From Paenibacillus pabuli NBRC 13638 (GTDB taxonomy: Bacteria > Bacillota > Bacilli > Paenibacillales > Paenibacillaceae), in contig NZ_BCNM01000008.1 of the NCBI RefSeq assembly GCF_001514495.1, positions 124,001 through 188,000 of the forward strand: a DNA stretch of 64,000 nucleotides, in the 5' to 3' direction. This document shows positions 45,487 through 54,346 of the stretch, one piece after another. The notes under the pieces are model-generated. The model did not search any database. It had not been told where the DNA came from and saw only the letters and a program-made list of their open reading frames with translations. The translations under genes and the position numbers were made by a program. Positions within the stretch are counted from its first letter, which is position 1. Each line of letters opens with the position of its first letter.

Positions 45487-46554
45487 TTAAGCGTTATGGT
45501 CAGACGTCTGACGTGCCAGCTCCTTACGGACAATCGGCGCTACTTTGGTGCCGAGAAGCTCAATCGTCTGCAGCAAGTCGCGATGCGGCAACGAACTGAA
45601 ATCGTTGTACATCATGAAGCGAGTCAAGCCAAGATTCTTATGCAGCAGCACGATTTTTTCTGCGACGTATTCGGGATCACCGACGTATAGAGCGCCGTGA
45701 AGGCTGCGGGCTGAATCGTACGAGTCACGTGTATAGGCAGACCAGCCTCGTTCCCGTCCAATGTGGTTCATTTGGCCAGCCATGACAGGGTAATACCGCT
45801 TAGCTGCCTCTTGTGCCGTATTCGAAATAAAGCCATGCGAATGTGTAGCAATTTGCAGCTTATTCGGATCGTGACCAGCTTTCACGGCGGCTTCTTTATA
45901 AAGCTCCACTAAGGGTGCAAATCTCTGTGGTGCTCCGCCCAGGATAGAGAAGGCAATCGGAAGTCCCAGCAAGCCGGCCCGAACCGCCGATTCCGGGCTG
46001 CCCCCTGTTCCGATCCAGACAGGCAAAGGCTCCTGCTGTGCACGAGGATAGACGCCCATGTTGTCAATCGCCGGGCGATGACCACCACGCCAGGTCACCT
46101 TTTCGGAAGCGCGAATCTTCAACAGCAGTTCCAGTTTCTCTTCATACAATTCCTCGTAATCTTTCAGGTCATAGCCGAATAGCGGGAACGATTCGATGAA
46201 CGAACCCCTTCCGGCCATGATCTCCGCTCGCCCGTTGGACAGACCGTCCAGCGTTGCAAAGTCCTGATATATCCGCACCGGATCGTCCGAAGATAGCACC
46301 GTCACTGCGCTCGAGAGCCGGATCCGCTTCGTTGTAGCTGCAGCTGCTGCCAGAATGACGGCTGGCGACGAGCTTGTGTATTCGATGCGATGATGCTCGC
46401 CGATGGCATAAACATCAAGGCCGACCTGATCTGCCAATTGGATTTCTTCGATCGCTTGGCGCAGCCTCTCGGCATGCGAGACACCGCCATTTCCGGGATT
46501 AGCATGGAGGAAGGTGCTCATTCCAATCTCCATCGTATTCGTTTGACCGCTCAT
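45487..46554 (-). CDS. LLM-class flavin-dependent oxidoreductase
   Basis: This 355-residue bacterial luciferase-like TIM barrel uses reduced flavin. Family segments are GLDVYAIGEHHRIEYTSSSPAVILAAAAATTKRIRLSSAVTVLSSDDPVRIYQDFATLDGLSNGRAEIMAGRGSF and PVWIGTGGSPESAVRAG. Members oxidise or cleave small organics; substrate unknown. AAGGAGAG precedes the ATG. It sits between the arsR and MFS genes and has its own copy of the shared operator 117 bp upstream. Confidence 0.88.
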   Translation of the reverse strand: MSGQTNTMEIGMSTFLHANPGNGGVSHAERLRQAIEEIQLADQVGLDVYAIGEHHRIEYTSSSPAVILAAAAATTKRIRLSSAVTVLSSDDPVRIYQDFATLDGLSNGRAEIMAGRGSFIESFPLFGYDLKDYEELYEEKLELLLKIRASEKVTWRGGHRPAIDNMGVYPRAQQEPLPVWIGTGGSPESAVRAGLLGLPIAFSILGGAPQRFAPLVELYKEAAVKAGHDPNKLQIATHSHGFISNTAQEAAKRYYPVMAGQMNHIGRERGWSAYTRDSYDSARSLHGALYVGDPEYVAEKIVLLHKNLGLTRFMMYNDFSSLPHRDLLQTIELLGTKVAPIVRKELARQTSDHNA

Positions 46555-46670
46555 AGTTATTCTCTCCTTCTTAATATGGAATAGGGATGATTAGCAAAGA
46601 TCATTGAAGGATCATTCCAAGTCGACTCGTACGCCAAAACCTCATTCAATGAGCCCCACCATTTCTACTG

Positions 46671-46686
46671 TTCTAAATATATAGAA
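46671..46686. promoter_or_regulatory. ArsR operator copy 2 (LLM oxidoreductase gene)
   Basis: TTCTAAATATATAGAA: TTCTA-N6-TAGAA exact inverted repeat between arsR and the LLM gene, identical in both arms to the copy near 45.4 kb. Confidence 0.72.
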
Positions 46687-46702
46687 ATGATTTCGAAAAA
46701 AA

Positions 46703-46984
46703 TTACGCCAACAAAAAGGGCGCAAACTTTTCTGCTACTTCTCGATTGACGTTATAGTGAATAAACGATCCATTCTTGCGAGAATCGATCAAGCCAGAGT
46801 CCGTCAATTGCTTTAAATGATGCGATAGCGTCGAGCCTGCAACCGATTCAAGCCTTTCACCGACCGCGGTGAAGCATAAATTGCTCTCTTTCGCAAGCAG
46901 TAAAGCGATTTTCAGCCGGGTTGGTTCCCCCAAAGCTTTATACACTTTAACCGCTTGCCCGATAGCTTCTTGATTTTCTCCCAT
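46703..46984 (-). CDS. ArsR-family transcriptional regulator
   Basis: This 93-residue winged-helix protein has KVYKALGEPTRLKIALLLAKESNLCFTAVGERLESVAGSTLSHHLKQLTDSGLIDSRKNGSFIHYNVN, the standard ArsR fold with recognition helix STLSHHLKQL. The ELxVCDL metal box is not present (replaced by ESNLCFTAVG), so a redox or small-molecule ligand is more likely than arsenite. The ATG at 46984 has GGGGAGG 8 nt upstream; the 24-codon longer frame would run through the operator and is rejected. It is probably autoregulated and controls the LLM and MFS genes downstream. Confidence 0.9.
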   Translation of the reverse strand: MGENQEAIGQAVKVYKALGEPTRLKIALLLAKESNLCFTAVGERLESVAGSTLSHHLKQLTDSGLIDSRKNGSFIHYNVNREVAEKFAPFLLA

Positions 46985-47014
46985 TGTACCCACCTCCCCG
47001 CATATCTTCTGCAG

Positions 47015-47030
47015 TTCTATAACTATCGAA
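47015..47030. promoter_or_regulatory. ArsR operator copy 3 (arsR gene)
   Basis: TTCTATAACTATCGAA: same TTCTA-N6-T[A/C]GAA pattern with one arm mismatch, 30 bp upstream of the arsR start, fitting autoregulation with slightly weaker binding. Confidence 0.65.
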
Positions 47031-47101
47031 ATCAATATTAGCACCATGTCATTCAAATGTAAAGGGCAGATCTGAACCCTGCTCCTTCTACTTCGCTAAT
47101 T

Positions 47102-47707
47102 TTATTCCTCGACGGCGATGCCGGCAGCTCTTAAATGCCCGTAAGCAACGATACTGCTAAACTGAGATGAAACTTCATCTGCAGGAAGGGGTCTATCGTT
47201 TTTAATCCACCAAATGACAATCCCCATGAAAGACGACCCAAGGTATTCGAGCAGCAATTCCTTGGATATCGCTAATGGGGAGTTTCCCTGAGCAGGTTTC
47301 CTTCCCTCAATTAATTTATCTTTAATGATATTCTCCATTTTCGCTTGAAACGGATAGATTCTATTCTCTTCAATTAACATGGAATGGTAAAAGGTCATAT
47401 TTTGAGAAATATGTTCCAGTACAGTTTGCATGACTGTCTTGAGTAGAGAAATACTGAACGGATTCATGCTGATGGGACAAAGAACGACTGCATCCTTTAA
47501 TTCGCTCAACAATTCATTCATACATGTATCTAATAGATCAGGCTTATTTTGGTAGTGAAGATAAAAAGTGTTTCGATTGATCATAGCCCGATCGGCAATA
47601 TCCTGGATCGTTATCGCTTCATATCCTTTTTCTTGAATAAGCTCATAAAACGCCTTTCGAATCGATTGTTTCGTACGCAGTATTCTTAGGTCGGTTTTCT
47701 TGTTCAT
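47102..47707 (-). CDS. TetR/AcrR-family transcriptional regulator
   Basis: This 201-residue regulator has a helix-turn-helix AITIQDIADRAMINRNTFYLHYQNKPDLLDTCMNELL and a TetR_C helical domain. AGGGGG lies 8 nt before the ATG. It is divergent from the SnoaL-like gene, and a 33-bp dyad in that gene's 5' region is the probable operator. The ligand is unknown. Confidence 0.88.
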   Translation of the reverse strand: MNKKTDLRILRTKQSIRKAFYELIQEKGYEAITIQDIADRAMINRNTFYLHYQNKPDLLDTCMNELLSELKDAVVLCPISMNPFSISLLKTVMQTVLEHISQNMTFYHSMLIEENRIYPFQAKMENIIKDKLIEGRKPAQGNSPLAISKELLLEYLGSSFMGIVIWWIKNDRPLPADEVSSQFSSIVAYGHLRAAGIAVEE

Positions 47708-47798
47708 TGTTTTTGTTCCCCCTAAAATTATTTATAGTCGTTAAGCGACAAAGTTTTATGAGTTGTCTGTTATCCATCAAAACTAAAAATATTGAATA

Positions 47799-47827
47799 TT
47801 GAGCGTTATATTAACCTCTATTATAAT
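47799..47827 (+). promoter_or_regulatory. promoter of the SnoaL-like gene
   Basis: TTGAGC (47799-47804), a 17-nt spacer, then a perfect TATAAT (47822-47827). The dyad at 47836-47868 starts at the expected +1. Confidence 0.75.
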
Positions 47828-47835
47828 GAGCAACA

Positions 47836-47868
47836 GATAAATAAACAACGTGTTGTTCATTATTTATC
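47836..47868. promoter_or_regulatory. TetR operator dyad downstream of the promoter
   Basis: Outer arms GATAAATA and TATTTATC plus inner arms AACAAC and GTTGTT around a GT centre form a 33-bp dyad, placed right after the -10 box so that a bound TetR protein would block transcription. Confidence 0.65.
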
Positions 47869-47902
47869 TAATGACCAAAAAAACTCTAAGGAGGATTTTC
47901 CA

Positions 47903-48682
47903 ATGAGATTCAACCATCAAAATGAGCTTGTTCGTAAGGCAGTCGCTGTGCTGGAAAGTTTTGAGAACGGCAACCCCGAAGCGATTACGGCTTACGTTCA
48001 TCCAGATCAATATATTCAGCACAACCAGGCCTTACTCGATGGTCGTGCGGCCATGCTTGGTGCACTTGGCCATTTAAAGGAAATGGGTACAAAGGTAAGT
48101 GTTAAGCGTGCTTTGGTCGACGGAGGTTATGTGGCACTTCATTCTGTATATGATTTTCACGGCCCTAAAGCCGTTTTTGATATTTTCCGTTTTGAGAATG
48201 GACTAATCGTCGAGCATTGGGACAATTTGCAAGAGATGGTGGAAAAGACACCAAGCAATCATACGATGATTGACGGACCGGTTACGATTAAGGATATCGA
48301 CAAGACGGAGGCCAACAAAGTATTTGTCAAAAGCTATGTTGAGAACATCTTGCTTGGGAAGAACCCTGACCTGCTTGCCTCTTACTTTGATGGAGATCAC
48401 TACATTCAGCATAGTCCGCATATTGCAGACGGCCTTTCTGGTCTTCACGCTGCATTGCAGGCTCTGAAGGAGAAAAATATTGAGTTTCAATATACTCACG
48501 TCCATCAAGTCATCGGGCAAGGCGATTATGTTCTTACCGTGAGTGAAGGTCTCTTTGATGGTCAACACACCGCTTTCTACGATTTGTTCCGCGTTGAGGA
48601 TGGAAAGATCGCTGAGCATTGGGACGTAATCGAGGGCATTCTGCCGGAAGAAAAACGAAAAAATACGAACAGTAGATTTTGA
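47903..48682 (+). CDS. tandem SnoaL-like (NTF2-fold) protein
   Basis: This 259-residue protein is made of two NTF2/SnoaL-like domains arising by internal duplication. Compare ITAYVHPDQYIQHNQALLDG with LASYFDGDHYIQHSPHIADG, and IVEHWDNLQEM with IAEHWDVIEGI, about 130 residues apart. Such domains are small-molecule isomerases, hydrolases or binding proteins; the conserved QH and EHWD residues line the pocket. AAGGAGG lies 8 nt before the ATG at 47903; a frame 37 codons longer crosses the operator and is rejected. Regulated by the divergent TetR. Substrate unknown. Confidence 0.82.
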   Translation: MRFNHQNELVRKAVAVLESFENGNPEAITAYVHPDQYIQHNQALLDGRAAMLGALGHLKEMGTKVSVKRALVDGGYVALHSVYDFHGPKAVFDIFRFENGLIVEHWDNLQEMVEKTPSNHTMIDGPVTIKDIDKTEANKVFVKSYVENILLGKNPDLLASYFDGDHYIQHSPHIADGLSGLHAALQALKEKNIEFQYTHVHQVIGQGDYVLTVSEGLFDGQHTAFYDLFRVEDGKIAEHWDVIEGILPEEKRKNTNSRF

Positions 48683-48705
48683 AGTTTGTGCAGCTGAATC
48701 GCAAG

Positions 48706-48740
48706 AAAGACATCGCCGAATTTAATTTCGGTGATGTCTT
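48706..48740 (+). terminator. stem-loop after the SnoaL-like gene
   Basis: AAGACATCGCCGAA and TTCGGTGATGTCTT form a 14-nt stem (with one G-U) about 25 bp past the stop, without a strong T-run. Confidence 0.6.
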
Positions 48741-48882
48741 CGCTTCACGAATGTACTTGAATGGAACAATGTTTTGGAGCGTTTAGGCATGAGAAGTGAA
48801 GCGCATTTGCGCGAAAATTACATGTCCAAAGGCAGGGCAATAAACCCATCAAGGTTGCACTGAAAATAAACTAAATGCAGTA

Positions 48883-48918
48883 AAAAGACACTGATATTCT
48901 AGTCATCAGTGTCTTTTT
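48883..48918. terminator. bidirectional terminator upstream of the convergent ABC-F gene end
   Basis: AAAAAGACACTGAT (48883-48896) pairs with ATCAGTGTCTTTTT (48905-48918), with A and T runs on the two sides. It ends both the SnoaL-like and the ABC-F transcripts. Confidence 0.88.
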
Positions 48919-48988
48919 TTGTTGATACTTTTCCACCAACATCATGTTTCATCGTTGAACTCAGACTAATTCACTTTAGTCCTTTAAT

Positions 48989-50728
48989 TTAAAGCAACTT
49001 AATTAGCTCTTCCAGCTCATCAACCAAACCTTTTGCAAGTTCAAAATTAGTATCTTTTAAAGCCAATTCTATTTTCATTTCAACTGATTTTTTCTTTTGT
49101 TCAGTTTCCAAATAGCCTTTATCAAAATGACTAGCATAAATCATCTCTCTAAATTCTTCCATACTCATTTTTCTAATCGTCTTATCGTCAATGATTAATA
49201 CATAATCCATCCCATTTACAACAGAATAGAAATCATGAGAAATCATGAGAATCGCACCTTTGTAGTCCTCAATGGCTTTCTCTAGTGCTATTTGTGTATA
49301 AATGTCTAAATGGCTTGTCGGTTCATCAAGAAGCAGTACGTTTGCTTTACTGGCAGAAACTTTAGCCAATTGAAGCATGTTTTTTTCGCCGCCAGATAAA
49401 GATTCTATCTTTTGATTAAGGATTTCTCCTTCAAAGCCATAGTTTGAAATATACGATCGAATCTCATCATAAGTTTGAAACCCAGCATCGATGAATTCTT
49501 CCAGTATAGTATTGGAATCGTTTAGCACTTCGCCTTGAAGCTGAGATAAATAAGCCACTTTAACATCCGAATTTATTTCAATTGAAGCATGATTATTATT
49601 AAAGATTTCTCGGAGCAAAGTCGTTTTCCCGGTACCGTTTGAACCGATAATGGCTACTTTATCTGTAGATTTTATCTCAAAGTTAACATTATCCAAAAGC
49701 AACTCATCAAAAGCAACGCTATAATTGTTGACATTTACCGCAATGGTATCTTCCATTTCCTTATCGATACCAAAACTGATATTCGGCTGCTTAATATCGA
49801 CAAATGGCTCTTTTATTCGCCGTGCTTCCAATCTCTCCTGAAACTTGACTCTGGCTTTTAACGCTCTGCCTCTGGAAGCTTCCGAATTATACGTGGCGAT
49901 CTCTCTAAGATTGTCAATGATGTGATCGTATCTCTTAATTTCTTCAGCTTCAGCTACCGCGATTTCTTGTAACTCAATTTTAGTCTGAAGTAGTGAGAAG
50001 TTATAATCGATATATCGTCCATCAAACTCTTGGATCTCCGTGTTTTCAAGGTGGATAATTTTGTTGAAGCAATGATTCAATAAATATCGGTTGTGCGTAA
50101 CCACCAGCAGCATGCCTTTGTGGGTATTTATAAGTTTTTTAAGCGCATTTAGGTTTTCAAAGTCTAAAAACACATCTGGTTCGTCCATAATCATGAAGTC
50201 TGGACGATTCAGCATTTCCTTCATCACTTGAATAAGTTTGAATTCCCCACCACTCACGTCGGATATACTAAGATCTTTTAGCTTCATGAGGTTTGCCAGA
50301 TTTAGCTGCTTATTAATGGTGTTCTCAAAATTATCTCCGCCCATCGAATCGAATGCGTCCAAAGCCAATTGAACCTTTTCCAGAAGCGAATCCATATCTG
50401 ATGTGGTTTCCATTTCAGCATAAATCGCTGTAATTTCATCTTGTATCCTGATAAATTCTTCTCCGATATACTCAAAAACGGTCATTTCTTTGTTTTTATC
50501 TACTTGAGAAAACTGACTGACATACCCGATTTTGCAATCCGGGTCTATCTCTAACTTGCCCTCAAACAAATATCTTTCCGGATCCATCAGTATATCGATT
50601 AACGTACTTTTCCCACTGCCACTCGTTCCGATAAAAGCGCAATGTTGGCCTTCTTCAAATGTAAATGAAATGTTTTTATATAGTTCTTTTTGCGGAAATG
50701 AGAAGGATAAGTTATCAACTTTTATCAT
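48989..50728 (-). CDS. ABC-F family ATP-binding protein (ribosomal-protection type)
   Basis: This 579-residue soluble protein has two ATPase cassettes and no membrane domain. It has Walker A GTSGSGKST (34-42) and GSNGTGKTT, signatures VSGGE and LSGGE, Walker B FMIMDEPD and VLLLDEPT, and a charged inter-domain linker (about 245-310) that in ABC-F proteins reaches the ribosomal P-site. A C-terminal helix pair follows. Members confer resistance to macrolide, lincosamide, streptogramin or pleuromutilin drugs, or act as translation factors; the spectrum cannot be read here. It is AT-rich compared with neighbours, which suggests transfer. AAAGG precedes the ATG. The leader suggests drug-inducible control. 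Confidence 0.88.
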   Translation of the reverse strand: MIKVDNLSFSFPQKELYKNISFTFEEGQHCAFIGTSGSGKSTLIDILMDPERYLFEGKLEIDPDCKIGYVSQFSQVDKNKEMTVFEYIGEEFIRIQDEITAIYAEMETTSDMDSLLEKVQLALDAFDSMGGDNFENTINKQLNLANLMKLKDLSISDVSGGEFKLIQVMKEMLNRPDFMIMDEPDVFLDFENLNALKKLINTHKGMLLVVTHNRYLLNHCFNKIIHLENTEIQEFDGRYIDYNFSLLQTKIELQEIAVAEAEEIKRYDHIIDNLREIATYNSEASRGRALKARVKFQERLEARRIKEPFVDIKQPNISFGIDKEMEDTIAVNVNNYSVAFDELLLDNVNFEIKSTDKVAIIGSNGTGKTTLLREIFNNNHASIEINSDVKVAYLSQLQGEVLNDSNTILEEFIDAGFQTYDEIRSYISNYGFEGEILNQKIESLSGGEKNMLQLAKVSASKANVLLLDEPTSHLDIYTQIALEKAIEDYKGAILMISHDFYSVVNGMDYVLIIDDKTIRKMSMEEFREMIYASHFDKGYLETEQKKKSVEMKIELALKDTNFELAKGLVDELEELIKLL

Positions 50729-50819
50729 AGTGTTACCTTTCTTTATAACTAAAATGGTGGTGAGTATTATTAAATGTCTTGTCGAACACAGACTTTTAGA
50801 GTAACACTGTTTACCACCA
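50729..50819 (-). promoter_or_regulatory. attenuator-like leader of the ABC-F gene
   Basis: In transcript order four segments occur: TGGTGGT (50813-50819), AGTGTTAC (50801-50808), ACCACCA (50755-50761) and GTAACACT (50729-50736). Segment 1 is complementary to 3 and segment 2 to 4; the pairings interleave, so they would be competing or a pseudoknot. Segment 4 abuts the start codon, so pairing 2:4 would hide it. This is the layout expected of a ribosome-sensing attenuator, but it has not been folded computationally. Confidence 0.55.
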
Positions 50820-50831
50820 AGTACAATTCAT
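50811..50831 (-). CDS. putative leader peptide MNCTWW of the ABC-F gene
   Basis: A six-codon open frame (Met-Asn-Cys-Thr-Trp-Trp-stop) with AAGGG 6 nt upstream. Its two Trp codons and stop lie on the first attenuator segment. Ribosome stalling here would change leader folding. Short frames arise by chance, but the placement and good ribosome binding site are suggestive. Confidence 0.5.
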   Translation of the reverse strand: MNCTWW

Positions 50832-50864
50832 TTTTAACCCTTACCCTCGGGTCCAGGCTAAAGT

Positions 50865-52418
50865 CTAAACTGACTCATTTCCCCAAATGCTTACAAGATC
50901 ATTGATTTGAAGCGAAACTACCTTTAGTTCGCCGCCAAGAGTATAGAGTTCTAACCCTCTACTTTCCAAGTCCGGGAAAATCATGTCTGAAACGATTGCT
51001 TTTCCTTTATTGCCGAAGACCTCGACACTAGACCAATCGACGTAAATGCTCAATTGTATTCGTTCATGCTCTGGCTTCATAGGGGCCTTGTGTTTTGCAG
51101 CAAAGTCAGGATGGAAATCAATGTCGTTCGACTTGGTCCGATCGACAAACAACTCCTCTTTCAAGATACTATATCCGATGATCGTCTCCTGATTGGCAGA
51201 CGTTCTCACCTTGAACCCAAATTCTTCTGCAGTACCGATTTCAAATTCCGCAATAATTTCGGCCTTTGCAGTAGAAATCTCAGATAAGACATTGCTACCT
51301 GGCTTAATTGTTATATCTTGCAGAGATATAATCGGTCTTCTGAGTTGACTTAACTCACTTATAGGTACTTGGATTAAGCGAATTCCTTCCGGATATGTCT
51401 TAAGCTGAATCTCTCGGGGGATTGACATGTGGCCACGCCATTCCTTTGAAGGAAGAGTAGAGGCATAACGCCAGTTGTTCATCCAGCCGACCCAAATCTT
51501 TCGTCCGTCTTCTTTCGGAATACCATCCCATGTCACGGCCGCGTAAAAGTCAGATCCGTAATCTATCCATTTGATAGCATCTAAAGATTCCAACGTATCA
51601 TCTGGTGTGAATGACCTGCCATCAAAGTTCCCTATGAAATACATCATACCCGAACCGCCAGCCGGTGGTTCTGGATCCGATGGATTCACACCATTTCTAT
51701 CCCCGACGCTTAGTATCAGAATCCATTTAGTAACATCAGGTTTCTCATCTACTTGGATTTGAATTAAGTCAGGACACTCAAATACTCCTCGGTGAATCCC
51801 AGCAATGTCGGAACCGAATTCGCTTGCATAAGACCATTCCTTAAGATTTGGTGAGATGTAAAATTCGACACGGTCTTTTACAGCAAGAACCATTACCCAC
51901 ATCGAGGATTCATCATGCCAAAATACCTTCGGATCACGGAAATCTAGCGTTTTCATTGGGAATAATACAGGGTTACCTTCATATTTAGTCCAGGTTCGCC
52001 CCTTATCCCTGCTATACGCAATGCTTTGCACCTGCGGTTTTCCATTCTGAGCACTGTTGCCATCATTAGTATAAATGGCAACCAATCCTGATCCGTTCTC
52101 GTTGAAAAATCCGCTTGTATTGTTTGTATCCACCACCGCACTTCCCGAGAAGATCGCTCCATCTTCACCAGGAAGAATTGCCGGAGGAAGTTCCTCCCAA
52201 TGCACTAAATCCTTGCTTATCGCATGCCCCCAATGCATCCTGCCAAAATCAGGTTTAGTATCATGAGGCGTATGTTGGTAGAAAAGGTGATATTCTCCTT
52301 CATAGTAAACCATACCGTTGGGATCGTTCATCCAATTTTTCTTAGGCGAATAATGTAATTGGGGCCTGTATCTGTTCTCGAAAAAAATAATATTTTCCGA
52401 TTCTTTTCTACTACTCAT
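50865..52418 (-). CDS. GH32 family glycoside hydrolase (sucrose/fructan hydrolase)
   Basis: This 517-residue GH32 enzyme has WMNDPNG with nucleophile D32, the transition-state stabiliser in FRDPKVF, and acid/base glutamate in FECPDL, followed by the C-terminal beta-sandwich (EHERIQLSIYVDWSSVEVFGNKGKAIVSD). No signal peptide: a cytosolic invertase, sucrose-6-phosphate hydrolase or exo-fructanase acting on imported substrate. No PTS or transporter gene is adjacent. Start at ATG 52418, just after AGGAGAA; a GTG twelve codons upstream has a badly spaced site. It ends just upstream of the ABC-F leader. Confidence 0.92.
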   Translation of the reverse strand: MSSRKESENIIFFENRYRPQLHYSPKKNWMNDPNGMVYYEGEYHLFYQHTPHDTKPDFGRMHWGHAISKDLVHWEELPPAILPGEDGAIFSGSAVVDTNNTSGFFNENGSGLVAIYTNDGNSAQNGKPQVQSIAYSRDKGRTWTKYEGNPVLFPMKTLDFRDPKVFWHDESSMWVMVLAVKDRVEFYISPNLKEWSYASEFGSDIAGIHRGVFECPDLIQIQVDEKPDVTKWILILSVGDRNGVNPSDPEPPAGGSGMMYFIGNFDGRSFTPDDTLESLDAIKWIDYGSDFYAAVTWDGIPKEDGRKIWVGWMNNWRYASTLPSKEWRGHMSIPREIQLKTYPEGIRLIQVPISELSQLRRPIISLQDITIKPGSNVLSEISTAKAEIIAEFEIGTAEEFGFKVRTSANQETIIGYSILKEELFVDRTKSNDIDFHPDFAAKHKAPMKPEHERIQLSIYVDWSSVEVFGNKGKAIVSDMIFPDLESRGLELYTLGGELKVVSLQINDLVSIWGNESV

Positions 52419-53081
52419 TTCTCCTGATAAATGTAATTCTTTAATTTTACTCACTCTCCATTTAATTTTTTTTATATCTTAATAGAAGCAATTCAACTAG
52501 CTTGCCAACCATAATTCGAGGATAATTTCTTAGAGTAGTTATGAAATGCAACTCCTATTAACAAAATAATCCAATAAGGTGCATTTGTCAAAGTATTATT
52601 ATTTATTGCACATATTTTTTCTGTTTTTATCACTCATTTATTTTACATTTGCACATTTTTTTCAATGAATTAGTCGGAAAAATCAGATTTTCATCAGTTT
52701 ATCTAGCCTTACTTCTTTATTGGATAACCAAAATATTTACAAATGTACATTAAAGATGCAGTTGAAAGGCGGGACCCTTTCCAGCAATCATATTCGCTAA
52801 TCATCATATTCTTGATTAATCTGCAAAATGAAATAGCCGTATTCTTGACGAGTAGCACTCGTGAAGGATACGGCAATCTTTATCTGGACAAACTCTACTC
52901 TGCGGATCATCGAAAACTTCGACATTTTCGAGTTCTCTTATTTCAATAACACCGTCTCCGGATTGCATCAATCTCCTCTATCGGAACCGAAAATTCGTCG
53001 CAGGGGTAGCTCTGCCCAATGGGAAACTGGGCGACAAGCAGACGGCACACGAGCACCTCATTAATCCGCGATCGGAGACAC
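52419..53081. other. AT-rich intergenic region, 663 bp
   Basis: The part next to the GH32 gene is strongly AT-rich and should hold its promoter. No cre match was seen. The distal third (about 52860-52990) has coding-like but broken sequence described as a possible transposase relic. No intact gene. Confidence 0.5.
52861..52990 (+). pseudogene. possible IS3-type transposase C-terminal relic
   Basis: The frame reading TLRIIENFDIFEFSYFNN then LHQSPLS resembles the C-terminal IFEYIEVFYNRKRLHSALGYLS block of IS3-family OrfB proteins: a hydrophobic IFE, FYN and LHS spacing is kept. No catalytic DDE residues or terminal repeats are present. Weak similarity judged by eye. Confidence 0.3.
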
Positions 53082-53429
53082 TTAATCCAGGTACAGAATC
53101 TCAATCTCGCCCGGGGCGTAGGATTGCTCTGCGTAATTCCCTCCCCAATTACAAAGTGATCTCAAAATAGGTTCAAGTGATTGACCCAGTTCCGTCGTTG
53201 AATATTCCACCTTAGGTGGTACTTGATTGTACATTTTTCTGAAAATTAGTCCGTCTGTTTCCAGTTCGCGAAGGGTTTGAACCAACATCTTTTGCGATAT
53301 ATTATTAACGAGTCGCTTAAGCTCCCCCGTCCGTTTAGGTCCTTTTATTAAATAGTACAGAACAAGTCCCTTCCACTTTCCTCCGATAACTTCTAGTGTA
53401 ACTTCCAATTCACAGTGAAAAGTTTTCAT
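53082..53429 (-). CDS. HxlR-family transcriptional regulator
   Basis: This 115-residue winged-helix regulator of the HxlR group has an N-terminal cysteine (C6 in MKTFHCELE), used by several members to sense quinones, aldehydes or disulfide stress. Family body: VTLEVIGGKWKGLVLYYLIKGPKRTGELKRLVNNISQKMLVQTLRELETDGLIFRKMYNQVPPKVEYSTTELG. It follows the SDR gene on the same strand, 43 bp downstream, and probably autoregulates that unit. GAGATGGTG precedes the ATG. Confidence 0.9.
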   Translation of the reverse strand: MKTFHCELEVTLEVIGGKWKGLVLYYLIKGPKRTGELKRLVNNISQKMLVQTLRELETDGLIFRKMYNQVPPKVEYSTTELGQSLEPILRSLCNWGGNYAEQSYAPGEIEILYLD

Positions 53430-53472
53430 ATCAATGCACCATCTCTATCGTTTAAGAAATATTATATCCTGG

Positions 53473-54219
53473 TTAAACTTGAGCTACTCCGCCATCTACG
53501 AATAATTCAACGCCATTCATATAACTGCTTTCATTAGAGGCTAGGAACATGACAGCATTTGAGATCTCTTCAACCTGTCCCACTCTGCCGAGCGGAATAT
53601 CATGTTTTGCCTGTTCAAGATAACGATCTAGTTCGGAGCCAAATAACTCATCGTACGCCGGCGTTACGACGGATCCTGGACTAAGGATGTTCATACGAAC
53701 TTCGGTCCCTTTCATATCAAGAATCCAGCTGCGGACGAGCTGTCTGATCGCTGCCTTGGAGGCACCGTAGATACTAAACGCGGGTATCCCCGTCGAGCCA
53801 GCAGTGGATCCCGTTAGAATAATCGAACCTCTTTTATTTGGAAACAAAGGTAATGCCTTTTGTACTGTAAAGATGGTTCCTTTCACGTTGACATCGAAAG
53901 TCTTGTAGTATTGTGCTTCTGTAATTTCTCCTAATGGAAGCAATGACCCTAGTCCGGCATTTGCAAAGAGAATGTCCAAATGTCCCTTCTCTCGCTTTAC
54001 TGTTTCAAACAATTTATCTAGATCTTCCGACTTTGATATGTCACCTCGGACACCTGTAACATTCTTGCCGATCTGCTGTACTGCCTCATCCAGTTCACGT
54101 TGTCTGCGTCCTGTGATAAAAACGTAGGCTCCTTCTTCTACGAACTGCTGTGCCGACGCGAGACCGATGCCGCTTGTACCTCCGGTTACAACGGCTACCT
54201 TTCCGTCAAATTTCCCCAT
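53473..54219 (-). CDS. SDR-family oxidoreductase
   Basis: This 248-residue classical SDR has TGGTSGIG (about 12-19), ANAGLG, a catalytic serine in [18 protein letters not shown] and the C-terminal [13 protein letters not shown]. Homologues beside HxlR regulators are often aldehyde or quinone-stress genes. AAGGAGTG precedes the ATG. First gene of a two-gene unit with hxlR. Confidence 0.88.
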   Translation of the reverse strand: MGKFDGKVAVVTGGTSGIGLASAQQFVEEGAYVFITGRRQRELDEAVQQIGKNVTGVRGDISKSEDLDKLFETVKREKGHLDILFANAGLGSLLPLGEITEAQYYKTFDVNVKGTIFTVQKALPLFPNKRGSIILTGSTAGSTGIPAFSIYGASKAAIRQLVRSWILDMKGTEVRMNILSPGSVVTPAYDELFGSELDRYLEQAKHDIPLGRVGQVEEISNAVMFLASNESSYMNGVELFVDGGVAQV

Positions 54220-54346
54220 TCTATTACACTCCTTTTATAATTTTTTATATTGTATAGGATGCTCCGTCTACCTCATGAACTTCCTATGAACGATAGTATG
54301 GAGGAAAAGTTACAAGAAAAACAGTACCCACTTTTTTGTGATATAG

